Of a DNA stretch of 64,000 nt, positions 17,943 through 26,771 are shown piece after piece. The translations under genes and the position numbers were made by a program. Below the pieces are notes generated by a model that saw only the letters and a list, made by a program, of their open reading frames with translations, was not told where the DNA came from and did not search any database. Each line of letters begins with the position of its first letter. The first letter of the stretch is position 1. The stretch comes from an uncultured Bacteroidota bacterium. Lineage in GTDB: Bacteria > Bacteroidota > Bacteroidia > 2-12-FULL-35-15. The stretch spans positions 1 to 64,000 of the forward strand of contig CAIYIS010000002.1 of NCBI GenBank assembly GCA_903926385.1, read 5' to 3'.

Positions 17943-18283
17943 TTCAGCGCTCCTTTTTTCCAGGCATATAATAAGCCCATAAATAATATAAACATAAACA
18001 CCAAAATTTCGAAGAAGGCAAGAATTCCAACTTCTTTTACAACTACAGCCCAAGGGTACATGAAAACAAGTTCCACATCAAAAACTAAAAAAACCAAGGC
18101 GAATAAATAATAACCAACATTGAATTGAATAAAAGAAGTACCGGTGGTTGGAATACCGCATTCGTATGTTTCTCCTTTTTGTGAGTTGAATGAAGTTTTT
18201 GCAAGAGCCTTTGAAATGAGTATTCCTCCTGCTGCAAACGCAACTCCACAGAAAAGTAAAAGTATAAGTGCTACTGAGCCCAT
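17933..18283 (-). CDS. nuoA: NADH-quinone oxidoreductase subunit A; first gene of the operon
   Basis: A 117-residue three-helix membrane subunit. The conserved loop [13 protein letters not shown] holds the Cys exposed in the deactive state of complex [11 protein letters not shown] is also typical. The frame extends upstream to 18376, but ATG 18283 places the first helix at the N terminus and fits the family length. A TACATTTG promoter element sits 17 nt upstream. Confidence 0.94.
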   Translation of the reverse strand: MGSVALILLLFCGVAFAAGGILISKALAKTSFNSQKGETYECGIPTTGTSFIQFNVGYYLFALVFLVFDVELVFMYPWAVVVKEVGILAFFEILVFMFILFMGLLYAWKKGALKWV

Positions 18284-18300
18284 TCTATTTTTTTTGGGCA

Positions 18301-18308
18301 CAAATGTA
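18301..18308 (-). promoter_or_regulatory. -7 promoter element (TACATTTG) of the nuo operon
   Basis: Exact TAnnTTTG match on the minus strand in the 113-bp gap that separates the divergent nuo and ferredoxin-kor operons. The predicted leader is only about 10 nt long. Confidence 0.6.
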
Positions 18309-18396
18309 CAGTGTAAATGTTTACGAAATATGATTTCTGTCATTGATATGAAAATTAAATAGCATTTCCTTTGCACAACTATTCAAAAAAAATATT

Positions 18397-18744
18397 ATGG
18401 CAATAAAAATCACTGATGAATGTATTAATTGCGGGGCATGCGAACCAGAGTGTCCAAATGGAGCAATATACGAAAACGGAGCAGAATGGAGATTCTCCGA
18501 CAAGACAGAAGTAAGCGGAAGTTTTACTTCGAAGAGTGGTATCACATCCGATGCAGATGATGCTCATCCTGCTGTTGCGGACGACTTCTACTACATTGTT
18601 ACCGATAAATGTACAGAGTGTGTTGGGTTTCATGACGAGCCTCAATGTGCCTCCGTTTGTCCGGTAGACTGTTGTGTGCCCGATCCTGACCATGTAGAAT
18701 CGAAAGAAGAATTGCTTGGTAAAAAAGCAAGTTTACATCCTTAA
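18397..18744 (+). CDS. 2x[4Fe-4S] ferredoxin
   Basis: A 115-residue low-potential ferredoxin. The first cluster motif is [12 protein letters not shown] (residues 9-20); the second is [18 protein letters not shown], with the longer spacing seen in the YfhL/Alv-type ferredoxins. A loop of about 45 residues separates the two. It starts the operon with the 2-oxoacid:ferredoxin oxidoreductase (15-nt gap) and is its likely electron acceptor; from there electrons could reach complex I encoded on the other strand. Confidence 0.93.
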   Translation: MAIKITDECINCGACEPECPNGAIYENGAEWRFSDKTEVSGSFTSKSGITSDADDAHPAVADDFYYIVTDKCTECVGFHDEPQCASVCPVDCCVPDPDHVESKEELLGKKASLHP

Positions 18745-18759
18745 AATTATTTTCAAAAA

Positions 18760-20634
18760 ATGGAAACCGTTAAAAAAAATGTTGCCCAAAAAACAACCAT
18801 TACTGAGTCAGAGAATTTTGTAGTACGTTTCTCTGGCGATTCGGGCGATGGGATGCAATTAACCGGTATGCAATTTACCGATACAGCCGCTCTTTTAGGG
18901 AACGACTTAAGTACTTTTCCTGATTACCCTTCTGAAATAAGAGCCCCGATAGGAACCATAGCTGGAGTTTCCGGCTTTCAGGTAAATTTCGGAAGTAAAG
19001 AAATTTTTACTCCTGGTGATAAATATGATGTGCTGGTAGCGATGAATGCTGCTGCCCTTAAAGTGGATTTACCTCGACTAAACAAAGGCGGTGCTATCAT
19101 CGCGAACCTTGCAGGTTTTGATAAAAAAAATCTTGGACTGGCTCAGTATCCTGATGGTGTAAACCCTTTGGAAGATGGCTCTCTTGATAATTACATCGTG
19201 CATAAAGTAGACGTAACCAAACTTACTAAAAACTGTCTGGCTGATTCAGGGCTGGGTTCAAAAGATATCGACCGTTCTAAAAACATGTTTGTTTTGGGAT
19301 TGTTGTTTTGGATGTTTGACAAATCGCCTGATTCGACCATTAAATTTATTGAAGAAAAATTTGCTAAAAAACCGGATATTGCTCAAGCCAATGTTAAGAC
19401 ATTAAAAGCAGGATGGGATTTTGGTGATAATTCAGAAATATTCACTACTCAGTACAGAGTGAACGCAGCTAAATTGCCGAAAGGAAATTACAGAAACATT
19501 ACCGGAAATCACGCTACTGCTATCGGACTGATTGCAGCTGCTGATAAATCGGGTTTACCTTTGTTTCTTGGCTCCTACCCTATCACACCGGCTACAGACA
19601 TATTACATGAGTTATCAAAATACAAAGCTAACGGAGTAAAAACGTTTCAGGCCGAAGATGAGATAGCAGGTGTATGTTCTGCTATTGGTGCTTCTTACAC
19701 AGGTAGTCTTGCTATCACTACTACATCCGGTCCGGGAATGGCTCTGAAAACAGAAGCTGTTGGATTGGCTACCATTTTGGAAATACCATTGGTAATTGTA
19801 AATGTACAACGCGGAGGACCATCAACAGGACTTCCTACTAAAACCGAACAAGCCGATTTACTTATGGCTATGCACGGAAGACATGGTGAAGCACCTGTGC
19901 CTGTTATTGCAGCTTCATCACCTTCCGATTGTTTTAATGCAGCTTACGAAGCTTGTCGCATAGCAGTAGAACACATGACTCCGGTTATTCTGTTAACTGA
20001 CGGATACATTGCTAACGGTTCTGAACCGTGGAGATATCCTACCGAAGACCAATTGCAACCTATTACTGTTTCTTTCCTTGACAAACCGAATGGTGCCGAA
20101 GGTGTATTGTTGCCTTACAAACGCAACGAAAAATTAGTACGCCCTTGGATTAAACCAGGAACAAAAGGACTGGAGCATCGTATAGGTGGACTTGAAAAAC
20201 AAAACGAAACAGGAAACGTATCGTACGACCCGTTGAATCACGAAAAAATGGTTCAACTGAGAGCAGCTAAAGTTGCTAAAATTGCTGATTATATTCCATT
20301 GGCAAAAGCCGACAGCGGAAACGAAAAAGCAAAACTATTGGTACTTGGATGGGGTTCTACTTACGGTGCTATTAAAACTGCGGTACTCGAAGCTATTGCC
20401 GAAGGGTACGATGTAGCACATGTTCATTTACGTAACATTAATCCTTTCCCTAAAAATCTGGGTGAAGTATTGAATAATTATGACAAAATAATTATTCCGG
20501 AAATGAACAATGGTCAATTGTTACAGCTCATCAGAGCTAAGTATTTGGTTCCGGCTATTGGATTATCCAAAGTGCAGGGATTACCTTTTACCACTACAGA
20601 ATTAAAAGCAAAAATTGTTGAATTGTTAAAGTAA
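18760..20634 (+). CDS. korA: 2-oxoacid:ferredoxin oxidoreductase, fused gamma-alpha subunit (KorA-like)
   Basis: Oxidatively decarboxylates a 2-oxoacid (2-oxoglutarate is most likely for this architecture) to its CoA ester and reduces ferredoxin. Residues about 20-210 are the gamma domain with GDSGDGM (26-32); residues about 240-620 are the alpha (pyrimidine-binding) domain with [30 protein letters not shown] and the [19 protein letters not shown] signature. The length of 624 residues is normal for the fused form. KorB follows 5 nt later. Confidence 0.93.
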   Translation: METVKKNVAQKTTITESENFVVRFSGDSGDGMQLTGMQFTDTAALLGNDLSTFPDYPSEIRAPIGTIAGVSGFQVNFGSKEIFTPGDKYDVLVAMNAAALKVDLPRLNKGGAIIANLAGFDKKNLGLAQYPDGVNPLEDGSLDNYIVHKVDVTKLTKNCLADSGLGSKDIDRSKNMFVLGLLFWMFDKSPDSTIKFIEEKFAKKPDIAQANVKTLKAGWDFGDNSEIFTTQYRVNAAKLPKGNYRNITGNHATAIGLIAAADKSGLPLFLGSYPITPATDILHELSKYKANGVKTFQAEDEIAGVCSAIGASYTGSLAITTTSGPGMALKTEAVGLATILEIPLVIVNVQRGGPSTGLPTKTEQADLLMAMHGRHGEAPVPVIAASSPSDCFNAAYEACRIAVEHMTPVILLTDGYIANGSEPWRYPTEDQLQPITVSFLDKPNGAEGVLLPYKRNEKLVRPWIKPGTKGLEHRIGGLEKQNETGNVSYDPLNHEKMVQLRAAKVAKIADYIPLAKADSGNEKAKLLVLGWGSTYGAIKTAVLEAIAEGYDVAHVHLRNINPFPKNLGEVLNNYDKIIIPEMNNGQLLQLIRAKYLVPAIGLSKVQGLPFTTTELKAKIVELLK

Positions 20635-20639
20635 AAAAA

Positions 20640-21671
20640 ATGTCAGAAATATTAGAACCTAAATTAGCTTCCAAAGATTTTGCATCCAATCAGGAAGTAA
20701 AATGGTGTCCCGGATGCGGAGACTATTCCATATTAAAACAAGTGCAAACTGTTTTCCCTGACTTGGGAATTCCTAAAGAAAAGTTTGTATTCATTTCGGG
20801 AATTGGATGCTCCTCCCGTTTTACCTATTACATGGACACTTACGGAATGCACAGTATTCACGGGCGTGCTGCAGCTATCGCTTCGGGCGTAAAAGCAGCC
20901 AATCCGGATTTAAGTGTGTGGGTGGTATCGGGCGATGGTGATGCGCTGTCTATTGGTGGCAATCACTTTATTCATGCCATGCGAAAAAACTTTAACCTGA
21001 ATTATCTGGTTTTTAATAATCAGATTTACAGTTTAACCAAAGGGCAATACTCGCCTACTTCTGAAAAAGGAAAGGTTACTAAAACTTCGCCTTACGGTTC
21101 TATCGAAGAGCCGTTCAATCCTTCGGAATTGGCGCTTGGAGCTAAAGCATCTTTTGTAGCTCGTTCGTTAGACCGCGATCCAAAACACATGCAAGCCATG
21201 TTGAAAAGAGCGCATGAATTTAAAGGAACTTCGTTTGTAGAAGTTTATCAAAACTGCCCTGTGTTTAACGATGAGGCTTTCTTTGCTTTCTCGGATAAAG
21301 AAACTAAGAAAGAAGAAGCCATATTCCTTGAGCATGGCAAACCACTTATTTTCGGGTATAACGATGAAAAAGGAATTATGCTTGATGGCATCACTCCGAA
21401 AATTGTAAACATTAAAGAGAGTAATATTTCGCCAAATGACTTGTGGATTCACGATGAGAAAAACAAGACTAAGGCAAACATGATTGCACGCTTCTTTGAT
21501 ACATTGTTCGAAGGCGTTCATTTCCCTCGTCCGTTTGGTGTTATATACGCTGACGAACGTGCGGTGTATGACGAAGGAATGGCTGATCAGATTTCTACCA
21601 TTAATTCTAAAAAAGGTAAAATGCCTTTAAACAAAATTCTATCAGGCGATAAAACCTGGTCGATAAACTAA
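20640..21671 (+). CDS. korB: 2-oxoacid:ferredoxin oxidoreductase beta subunit (KorB-like)
   Basis: The ThDP- and [4Fe-4S]-binding subunit, 343 residues. KWCPGCGDYSIL (21-32) gives two cluster cysteines, GIGCSSR a third, and GDGDALSIGGNHFIHAMRKN is the ThDP motif ending in NNQIYSLTKGQ. No extra ferredoxin domain, consistent with the separate ferredoxin gene upstream. Followed by a long structured terminator at 21691. Confidence 0.94.
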   Translation: MSEILEPKLASKDFASNQEVKWCPGCGDYSILKQVQTVFPDLGIPKEKFVFISGIGCSSRFTYYMDTYGMHSIHGRAAAIASGVKAANPDLSVWVVSGDGDALSIGGNHFIHAMRKNFNLNYLVFNNQIYSLTKGQYSPTSEKGKVTKTSPYGSIEEPFNPSELALGAKASFVARSLDRDPKHMQAMLKRAHEFKGTSFVEVYQNCPVFNDEAFFAFSDKETKKEEAIFLEHGKPLIFGYNDEKGIMLDGITPKIVNIKESNISPNDLWIHDEKNKTKANMIARFFDTLFEGVHFPRPFGVIYADERAVYDEGMADQISTINSKKGKMPLNKILSGDKTWSIN

Positions 21672-21690
21672 GGTAACGAAACAGAATACT

Positions 21691-21765
21691 GCCACAGCTT
21701 TTCCGATTTCTGCAGAGCATAAGTCATTAGGTCTATCTCGAAATCAGCAAAGCTGTGGCATTTTT
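21691..21765 (+). terminator. long two-part stem terminating the ferredoxin-kor operon
   Basis: GCCACAGCTTT (21691-21701) pairs with AAAGCTGTGGC (21749-21759), then a small internal loop, then GATTTC (21705-21710) pairs with GAAATC (21740-21745). A T run follows (21761-21765). The loop of about 30 nt is large for a simple terminator, so a stable 3' end or a processed RNA is possible. Confidence 0.7.
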
Positions 21766-21806
21766 GTCAAATAAAAACTCATGATTCAAACTTAAACTCA
21801 AATAAC

Positions 21807-22343
21807 ATGGACCCAATTAAAATTCTTTTTGACGAACACGACATCATTCTGGATGCCATACAAACCGCTAAGAACCTTCGGAAAATAATCCACAAACAAG
21901 AAACATACGCCCAGCAGGTGTTTGCCCTTATTTCTTTTTTCAGAGCCTATGCCGACAAGTATCATCATTATAAGGAAGAAGAAGTACTGTTTCCGGAGAT
22001 GGCAAAAGCCAACGAAATGCTCGAAAGTGGAGTGATACAAGAGATGCTCGAAAACCACGAGGATTTCAGGGAGCTTATTCGAGAAATAGAAATGCTCACC
22101 AAAAATCTTCTACTTGACGAGGCTCAGGAAAAGTTAGAACAATACGTGGAAGCGCTTACCGACCACATAGCAGTGGAAAACGATGAAGTGTTTGAAATAG
22201 CTAAAACTTTATTTTCGGAAAAAGAAATGGAAAAACTTTATTTCCGTTTTAAAGACCTGGATGCCGAACTGGGTGACAAACGCAAAACAGAACTCACCCA
22301 ACAATTATTGCTTATCAAGAAAAGCATTGAGATGCTGGGGTAA
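21807..22343 (+). CDS. hemerythrin-like HHE-domain protein
   Basis: A 178-residue four-helix protein with the spaced His/Glu set of hemerythrin-like di-iron proteins: FDEHDII near residue 11, YHHYKEEEVLFPEM near 52-65, MLENHEDF near 80 and LTDHIAVENDEVF near 112-124. Family roles include oxygen or nitric-oxide sensing and iron-sulfur repair (YtfE-like); which applies here cannot be told. Stands alone between two terminators, beside the oxygen-sensitive ferredoxin oxidoreductase operon. Confidence 0.85.
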   Translation: MDPIKILFDEHDIILDAIQTAKNLRKIIHKQETYAQQVFALISFFRAYADKYHHYKEEEVLFPEMAKANEMLESGVIQEMLENHEDFRELIREIEMLTKNLLLDEAQEKLEQYVEALTDHIAVENDEVFEIAKTLFSEKEMEKLYFRFKDLDAELGDKRKTELTQQLLLIKKSIEMLG

Positions 22344-22438
22344 AAATCCTTTATTTCGGAACTAAACAATTATAATTATAATTTTATTAAACAACAGTAT
22401 TGGTTTTTAAACACAAAAACAAAAAGCACCCATTATAT

Positions 22439-22480
22439 AAAGAGCCGCAGAGAAAAAACACTCTGCGGCTCTTTACGTTT
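22439..22480 (+). terminator. rho-independent terminator after the hemerythrin gene
   Basis: AAAGAGCCGCAGAG (22439-22452) and CTCTGCGGCTCTTT (22461-22474) are perfect arms around an A-rich 8-nt loop. Confidence 0.8.
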
Positions 22481-22650
22481 ATTATCTTCCTCACGCTATC
22501 GCTTGCTCTCCTCCTACTCTACCTATATTATTTTATGGTCGATGGCATATTTTTGTCGTTTTTTATCATTTTTCGACATTTTAAGGGATATTTAGTGAAC
22601 CGTCAATTCTGTAATGCATTAAATTTCATCTTTTTTAGTAGAAAATCAAA

Positions 22651-22985
22651 GTAGGCGCTACTCGAACCAGAGTAGGAGCTACTCGAACACGAGTAGGAGC
22701 TACTCGGACAAGAGTAGGAGCTACTCGGACAAGAGTAGGAGCTACTCGGATAAGAGTAGGAGCTACTCGGATAAGAGTAGGAGCTACTCGGATAAGAGTA
22801 GGAGCTACTCGGATAAGAGTAGGAGCTACTCGGATAAGAGTAGGCGCTACTCGGACAAGAGTGGGAGCTACTCGGATAAGAGAGGGAGCTACTCGGATAC
22901 GGTAGGAGCTACTCGGATAAGAGTAGGAACAACTCAGCAGTTTGATTGAATAACTCAGCATTTTGATTGAACAATTCAAGATTTT
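22651..22985. repeat. tandem array C: 16 units of 21 bp
   Basis: Units start at 22651, 22672 and every 21 bp. One 20-bp unit occurs (22882-22901) and the following units then resume 21 bp. The core is GTAGGAGCTACTCGGA. Each unit boundary forms GAGTAG-GAG-CTACTC, a dyad with 6-bp arms. The three last units (22923, 22944, 22965) have decayed to GATTGAA...CTCAGCATTTT-like sequence but still keep the 21-bp step. Middle units are near identical while the edges are worn. Confidence 0.92.
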
Positions 22986-23080
22986 GTATCAAACACTGAA
23001 AATTGACAAACAGAAATCCCTTCAATAGCTTATTCTACTAGCAAAAGAAGAGAAAAAGCGAAAGAAAGGAATAAAAAAAC

Positions 23081-23117
23081 AAAAAGCTCCCTTTAAAAAA
23101 GGAGCTTTTTTGTTTTA
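23081..23117 (+). terminator. rho-independent terminator downstream of array C
   Basis: AAAAAGCTCC (23081-23090) pairs with GGAGCTTTTT (23101-23110), with a T-rich tail to 23116. No protein gene precedes it within 700 bp, so it may end a transcript covering array C. Confidence 0.7.
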
Positions 23118-23134
23118 GCTGTTTACTAAATAAG

Positions 23135-23142
23135 TATATTTG
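23135..23142 (+). promoter_or_regulatory. -7 promoter element (TATATTTG) of the glycan locus
   Basis: Exact TAnnTTTG match with a TTG at 23110-23112, 22 bp upstream, that could be the -33 element. The leader to the GTG start at 23286 would be about 135 nt; no riboswitch was recognised in it. Confidence 0.55.
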
Positions 23143-23285
23143 TACATTAATTACCGAAAAAACACCAGCGGGTATCTACTCCCAAACGATACAATTACAG
23201 CAGAAATGGAGTGGAGTGGGATGGATAACGGATAATATTAAATGACAGAAAAAATTGAAACAAATAAAATAAATAAGCCTCAGCA

Positions 23286-25652
23286 GTGCGTAAAACAAAA
23301 AGCAACGTAATCTTGTTTCTCCTTTGCCTGTTTACAGCGTCAGTATATGGTCAGGCACTAAATAAGGATATTGAAGTAACTGTTACCGATAATCCTTTCA
23401 AAATAAAAATAACCGATACGTTTAAAGAAATAACTCTCTTGGAAACGGATGGCCCGGTAATGGTTCAGAACCTTACTAATAACATTCCTTACAAAAAAGC
23501 ACCGTATATAAGATGGAAACCGGGCAAAACAAAATACATTCGAACAGCTGACAGAGTGCTGAATAAGTCGGTTAACAATGGATGGAATGTATTTCAATTA
23601 ACCAATCAGGACAACTTGCCGATAGTAAATTTCAGATATAAGCTTGACGAAAACAACATTCTTAAACTTGAGTTTGAAGAAATCAATCCTCCTCTTGTAA
23701 CCGAATTTCAACATTCTCGTATCACAGTTCATTTCAAATCGGACACTGCCGATAGTTATCTGGGCATGGGTATGCGTTTTGACCAATGTAATCATTACGG
23801 CACCATTGTTACCAACTGGTGTGACGAAGTAGGAATCAATGCACCTGTTATTGCAAAAAACAAAACACCCGAAGGCAGAGATATTACCTATGCACCTGTT
23901 CCCTTTTTTGTGAATCTGAAAGGATATGGATTGTTGCTGAACAGTTATTATTACAGCGTTTTTGATTTTGCAAAAACAAATTCTAATCAGTTTGGATTAA
24001 CCAATAACACTTCTAATCTAAATCTGCAAATGTATTTTGGTAACACTCCTGTGGATATAGTAGGCAGTTATTATAAATCTACCGGACAGTACAAACTCCC
24101 TAAACCATGGGTATTCGGAGTGTGGGCTGCGGCATCTGTCGATTTTCTTTCGAACAAAACTTCAGAAGAAATTAATTATTCAGTGCTCAAAAAGTGTCGC
24201 GACAACAGAATTCCATTGAGTGCAATAATGGCCGAAGACTGGTACTTTACATTCTTTAAGTTTCCTCCTTTGGATGCATGGGAACTCAACAGAGATGAAT
24301 ATCCTAATTACGAACGAATGATAGCAGACCAACATAAAATGGGAGTTAAACATATTTCCTATTTTCTTTCCTACCTTTCCGAAGGCTCTGCATTTGCCGA
24401 AAGTAAAGTGTTTGATGAAGCAAAAAAGGAAAAGTATTTTACTAAAAATAAAAAAGGAGAACCTTACCTGTTCGATTATTTTGTTTGGGACGAAGCGCAG
24501 ATAGATGTATCAAATCCTAAAGCTGTAGATTGGTTTCAAACCAAGTTTTATGCTCAATCTGCTAAATGGGGTTGCGATGGATGGATGAATGATTTTGGGG
24601 AATACACACCTTACGATTCGCATTCGTATAATGGCGAATTGGGCTTAACCATGCACAACCGTTATCCTTTATTATGGGCAAAAATGGCAAGAGATTTTTG
24701 GGATAAAACAAAGCCTGATGGCGATTACTGTTTTTTCTCCCGAAGTGGCTACATTGGTCAGCTAAGTAATTCATCTTTTATTTTTACTGGTGATAGAAAT
24801 GCAAACTATGAGCCCCTTTCGGGAATGGGAGGTGAAATAACAGGAGTATTATCGGGCAGTATGTCGGCACATCCCAATATATCAATAGATATAGGGCCTT
24901 ACAATTGTGATGGAAATCCTCCAATGGGAAAACTGATGATGTTTCGTTGGATAGAATTAGGAGCCATGATTCCCGTTATGCGATTGCACAGAGGTTTGCA
25001 ACTTTGCGACCATTGGCGATTCGACAGTGACAAAGAAACATTGGAACAATGGAAAAAGTATGCAACACTGCACGCGCAGTTTTTTCCATATATCTATACA
25101 CTCGGCAAACAAGCCGAAGACAAAGGTTGGCCTATGCTTCGTCCGCTTTCGTTTTATAACACTACCGATAAACAATCTTTAAAAACAGAATACGAATTTT
25201 TGTTGGGAGACAGAGTACTGGTGGCTCCTGTGATAACAGAAGTGATTCCAAAAACTCAATCGGACATGAGTATTGCTCGCGATTCGAACAATGTATATTT
25301 GCCAGAAGGCAATTGGTATCATTACTGGAGTAATCAAAAATTTGCAGGAAAAAGAAGCTATACCGTGTTTGCCAAACCCGGCTATTTACCTTTATTTATC
25401 AAAGAAGGAACCATTCTTCCTTTGTTCGACAAACCCATTGATACTTTTGTGGAAGGAGTGGAAGACGATAGAATTAACGATTTTGAAAAAGTAAATCAAT
25501 CCATCGAAATCAGATTTTACGGATATGGTAAAAATAAAATCACACTGTGGGATGGAACAGAAATAGAATGCAGCCGCGACAAAGGGAAAATAGGTGATAT
25601 GAAAGTTACCAATGAGCACAACAGAGTTTACAAATCAGTATTCATTGATTAA
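23286..25652 (+). CDS. glycoside hydrolase family 31, YihQ-like active site
   Basis: Secreted or periplasmic alpha-glycosidase: signal peptide MRKTKSNVILFLLCLFTASV ending before Gln, then a beta-sandwich (about 30-270), a catalytic barrel (about 275-600) and C-terminal beta-domains. The nucleophile is Asp436 in GWMNDFGEY; the acid/base is Asp503 in FTGDRN. The spacing of 67 residues and the DGWMNDFGEY motif resemble the GH31 branch that includes sulfoquinovosidase YihQ, but the sugar specificity is not settled. Starts with GTG; no in-frame ATG fits the signal peptide better. First gene of a locus with a barrel protein (12 nt downstream) and two GH5 enzymes. Confidence 0.88.
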   Translation: MRKTKSNVILFLLCLFTASVYGQALNKDIEVTVTDNPFKIKITDTFKEITLLETDGPVMVQNLTNNIPYKKAPYIRWKPGKTKYIRTADRVLNKSVNNGWNVFQLTNQDNLPIVNFRYKLDENNILKLEFEEINPPLVTEFQHSRITVHFKSDTADSYLGMGMRFDQCNHYGTIVTNWCDEVGINAPVIAKNKTPEGRDITYAPVPFFVNLKGYGLLLNSYYYSVFDFAKTNSNQFGLTNNTSNLNLQMYFGNTPVDIVGSYYKSTGQYKLPKPWVFGVWAAASVDFLSNKTSEEINYSVLKKCRDNRIPLSAIMAEDWYFTFFKFPPLDAWELNRDEYPNYERMIADQHKMGVKHISYFLSYLSEGSAFAESKVFDEAKKEKYFTKNKKGEPYLFDYFVWDEAQIDVSNPKAVDWFQTKFYAQSAKWGCDGWMNDFGEYTPYDSHSYNGELGLTMHNRYPLLWAKMARDFWDKTKPDGDYCFFSRSGYIGQLSNSSFIFTGDRNANYEPLSGMGGEITGVLSGSMSAHPNISIDIGPYNCDGNPPMGKLMMFRWIELGAMIPVMRLHRGLQLCDHWRFDSDKETLEQWKKYATLHAQFFPYIYTLGKQAEDKGWPMLRPLSFYNTTDKQSLKTEYEFLLGDRVLVAPVITEVIPKTQSDMSIARDSNNVYLPEGNWYHYWSNQKFAGKRSYTVFAKPGYLPLFIKEGTILPLFDKPIDTFVEGVEDDRINDFEKVNQSIEIRFYGYGKNKITLWDGTEIECSRDKGKIGDMKVTNEHNRVYKSVFID

Positions 25653-25664
25653 TAAAATAGGATA

Positions 25665-26726
25665 ATGAAACCGATAAATAAATACACACTTTTGTTTTTT
25701 CTTATTTTCTTTATCTCGTCATCCTGCGTATTTGGTCAGCAGAAAGACAGTGTTGAAAGCAGAAGAAAAACAGTAGTAAAACTAAAACTACCCATAACAC
25801 TCGGCCTAACCGGTGCAGCATTTCCGGGAATGACTTCTGTTAAAGATTCGAATCACTATGGATTTTCAAATGCAAGTTTAAATCTTAATATCCCCATTTT
25901 TTTTCGACTTAAATTAGGCGACTTAAGAAATCCGATTAAGTACAGTACTTTATTTTTAAGCAGTTCTACAGGGTATAGTCAGTTTGCACCATCATCAGGC
26001 ATTCCCGGAAACCCTGTGTATTCTCAGATGCTTGGATTTACGTATTTAAAAGGAGAGTTAAAGCGCAATTATATTGCGGGTATATATGCATTCGAAAATG
26101 CGGATGAAAAAAGATTTTTGGATGCTCCGCCCGGTATTGCAGGACTGTTTCTGTACTCCTATACTACCTATCATAAAAACACAATTATTGCAGGCGCTGG
26201 CTTATTAGCAAGCAATGGAAGTATTTTAGGATGTCCGGTGATAGGTTATTTAGGAAAGATAAGCTCTAAATGGTCTTATCTCATCGTTCTTCCTGCTGTG
26301 GCTTCTGTTAATTACAAACCGAATCAAAAAAACAGCATCAGTTTACTGCTTGCTCCGCAAGGAAATTACTTTAAACTAAAAGGCGATTCTGTATCATTTG
26401 CTGATTCCACTGCAAAACTTAAAAACTTTACACTTCAAACAGGCTCCATAAAAACAGGATTTTCGTGGACACGAAAACTTGCAACCCGATTTGAATTATA
26501 TGCCGAAGCAGGATTTTTGATTGGTAACAGCATGTCTGTTTTTAATGACGATTTCAGATTGAAAGAAGACATGGGCATGTCCACTTATTTCCAAATTGGT
26601 TTAACCATTAATCTTACCAAAACTAAAGTAAAGCAGGACGGAGGTACTAAAGACAGCACAAATCCATTAAAGAAACAGAACTTTAATCCATCCATGTATA
26701 ACATTGAACGAATCTTTCTGGAGTAA
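25665..26726 (+). CDS. predicted outer-membrane beta-barrel protein, homologous to the C-terminal half of the GH5 fusion at 28293
   Basis: Signal peptide of 24 residues, then about 329 residues of alternating polar/hydrophobic strands with aromatic girdle residues (for example SLNLNIPIFFRLKLG, YIAGIYAFENADEKRFLDA, STYFQIGLTINL), as expected for an outer-membrane beta-barrel. From the first mature residue (QQKDSVESRRK) to the end (NIERIFLE) it aligns with residues 406-738 of the protein at 28293. No characterised family recognised with certainty. It sits between the GH31 and GH5 genes and may be a channel or anchor for the glycan-degrading enzymes. Confidence 0.7.
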   Translation: MKPINKYTLLFFLIFFISSSCVFGQQKDSVESRRKTVVKLKLPITLGLTGAAFPGMTSVKDSNHYGFSNASLNLNIPIFFRLKLGDLRNPIKYSTLFLSSSTGYSQFAPSSGIPGNPVYSQMLGFTYLKGELKRNYIAGIYAFENADEKRFLDAPPGIAGLFLYSYTTYHKNTIIAGAGLLASNGSILGCPVIGYLGKISSKWSYLIVLPAVASVNYKPNQKNSISLLLAPQGNYFKLKGDSVSFADSTAKLKNFTLQTGSIKTGFSWTRKLATRFELYAEAGFLIGNSMSVFNDDFRLKEDMGMSTYFQIGLTINLTKTKVKQDGGTKDSTNPLKKQNFNPSMYNIERIFLE

Positions 26727-26771
26727 ATTTTATTAATTTTGAACACTAAATTTTGATTATTATTTAAATTT

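Larger units (their letters stand above)
22344..23285. other. gene-free gap with terminators, array C and a promoter
   Basis: Besides the terminator at 22439, this gap holds the 21-bp array C (22651-22985), a second terminator (23081-23117) with no gene visible before it, and the promoter of the glycan locus (23135-23142). The second terminator lies 95 bp after the array, so the array could be the body of a non-coding transcript. No credible protein gene is seen. Confidence 0.6.

Noticed and set aside
17943-18053. N-terminal extension of nuoB to 18053 and of nuoA to 18376
   Set aside because: The extra residues overlap nuoA or lie in front of the promoter and do not look like family sequence; internal ATGs at 17942 and 18283 fit the family length.
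22400-22654. 84-codon frame with a hydrophobic stretch after the hemerythrin gene
   Set aside because: It spans a strong terminator hairpin and its start is a GTG in an A/T-rich region; no supporting feature.
22635-22979. 114-codon minus-strand frame with RVAPTL repeats over array C
   Set aside because: Repeat artefact; the single 20-bp unit already breaks the frame pattern, which argues against coding selection.
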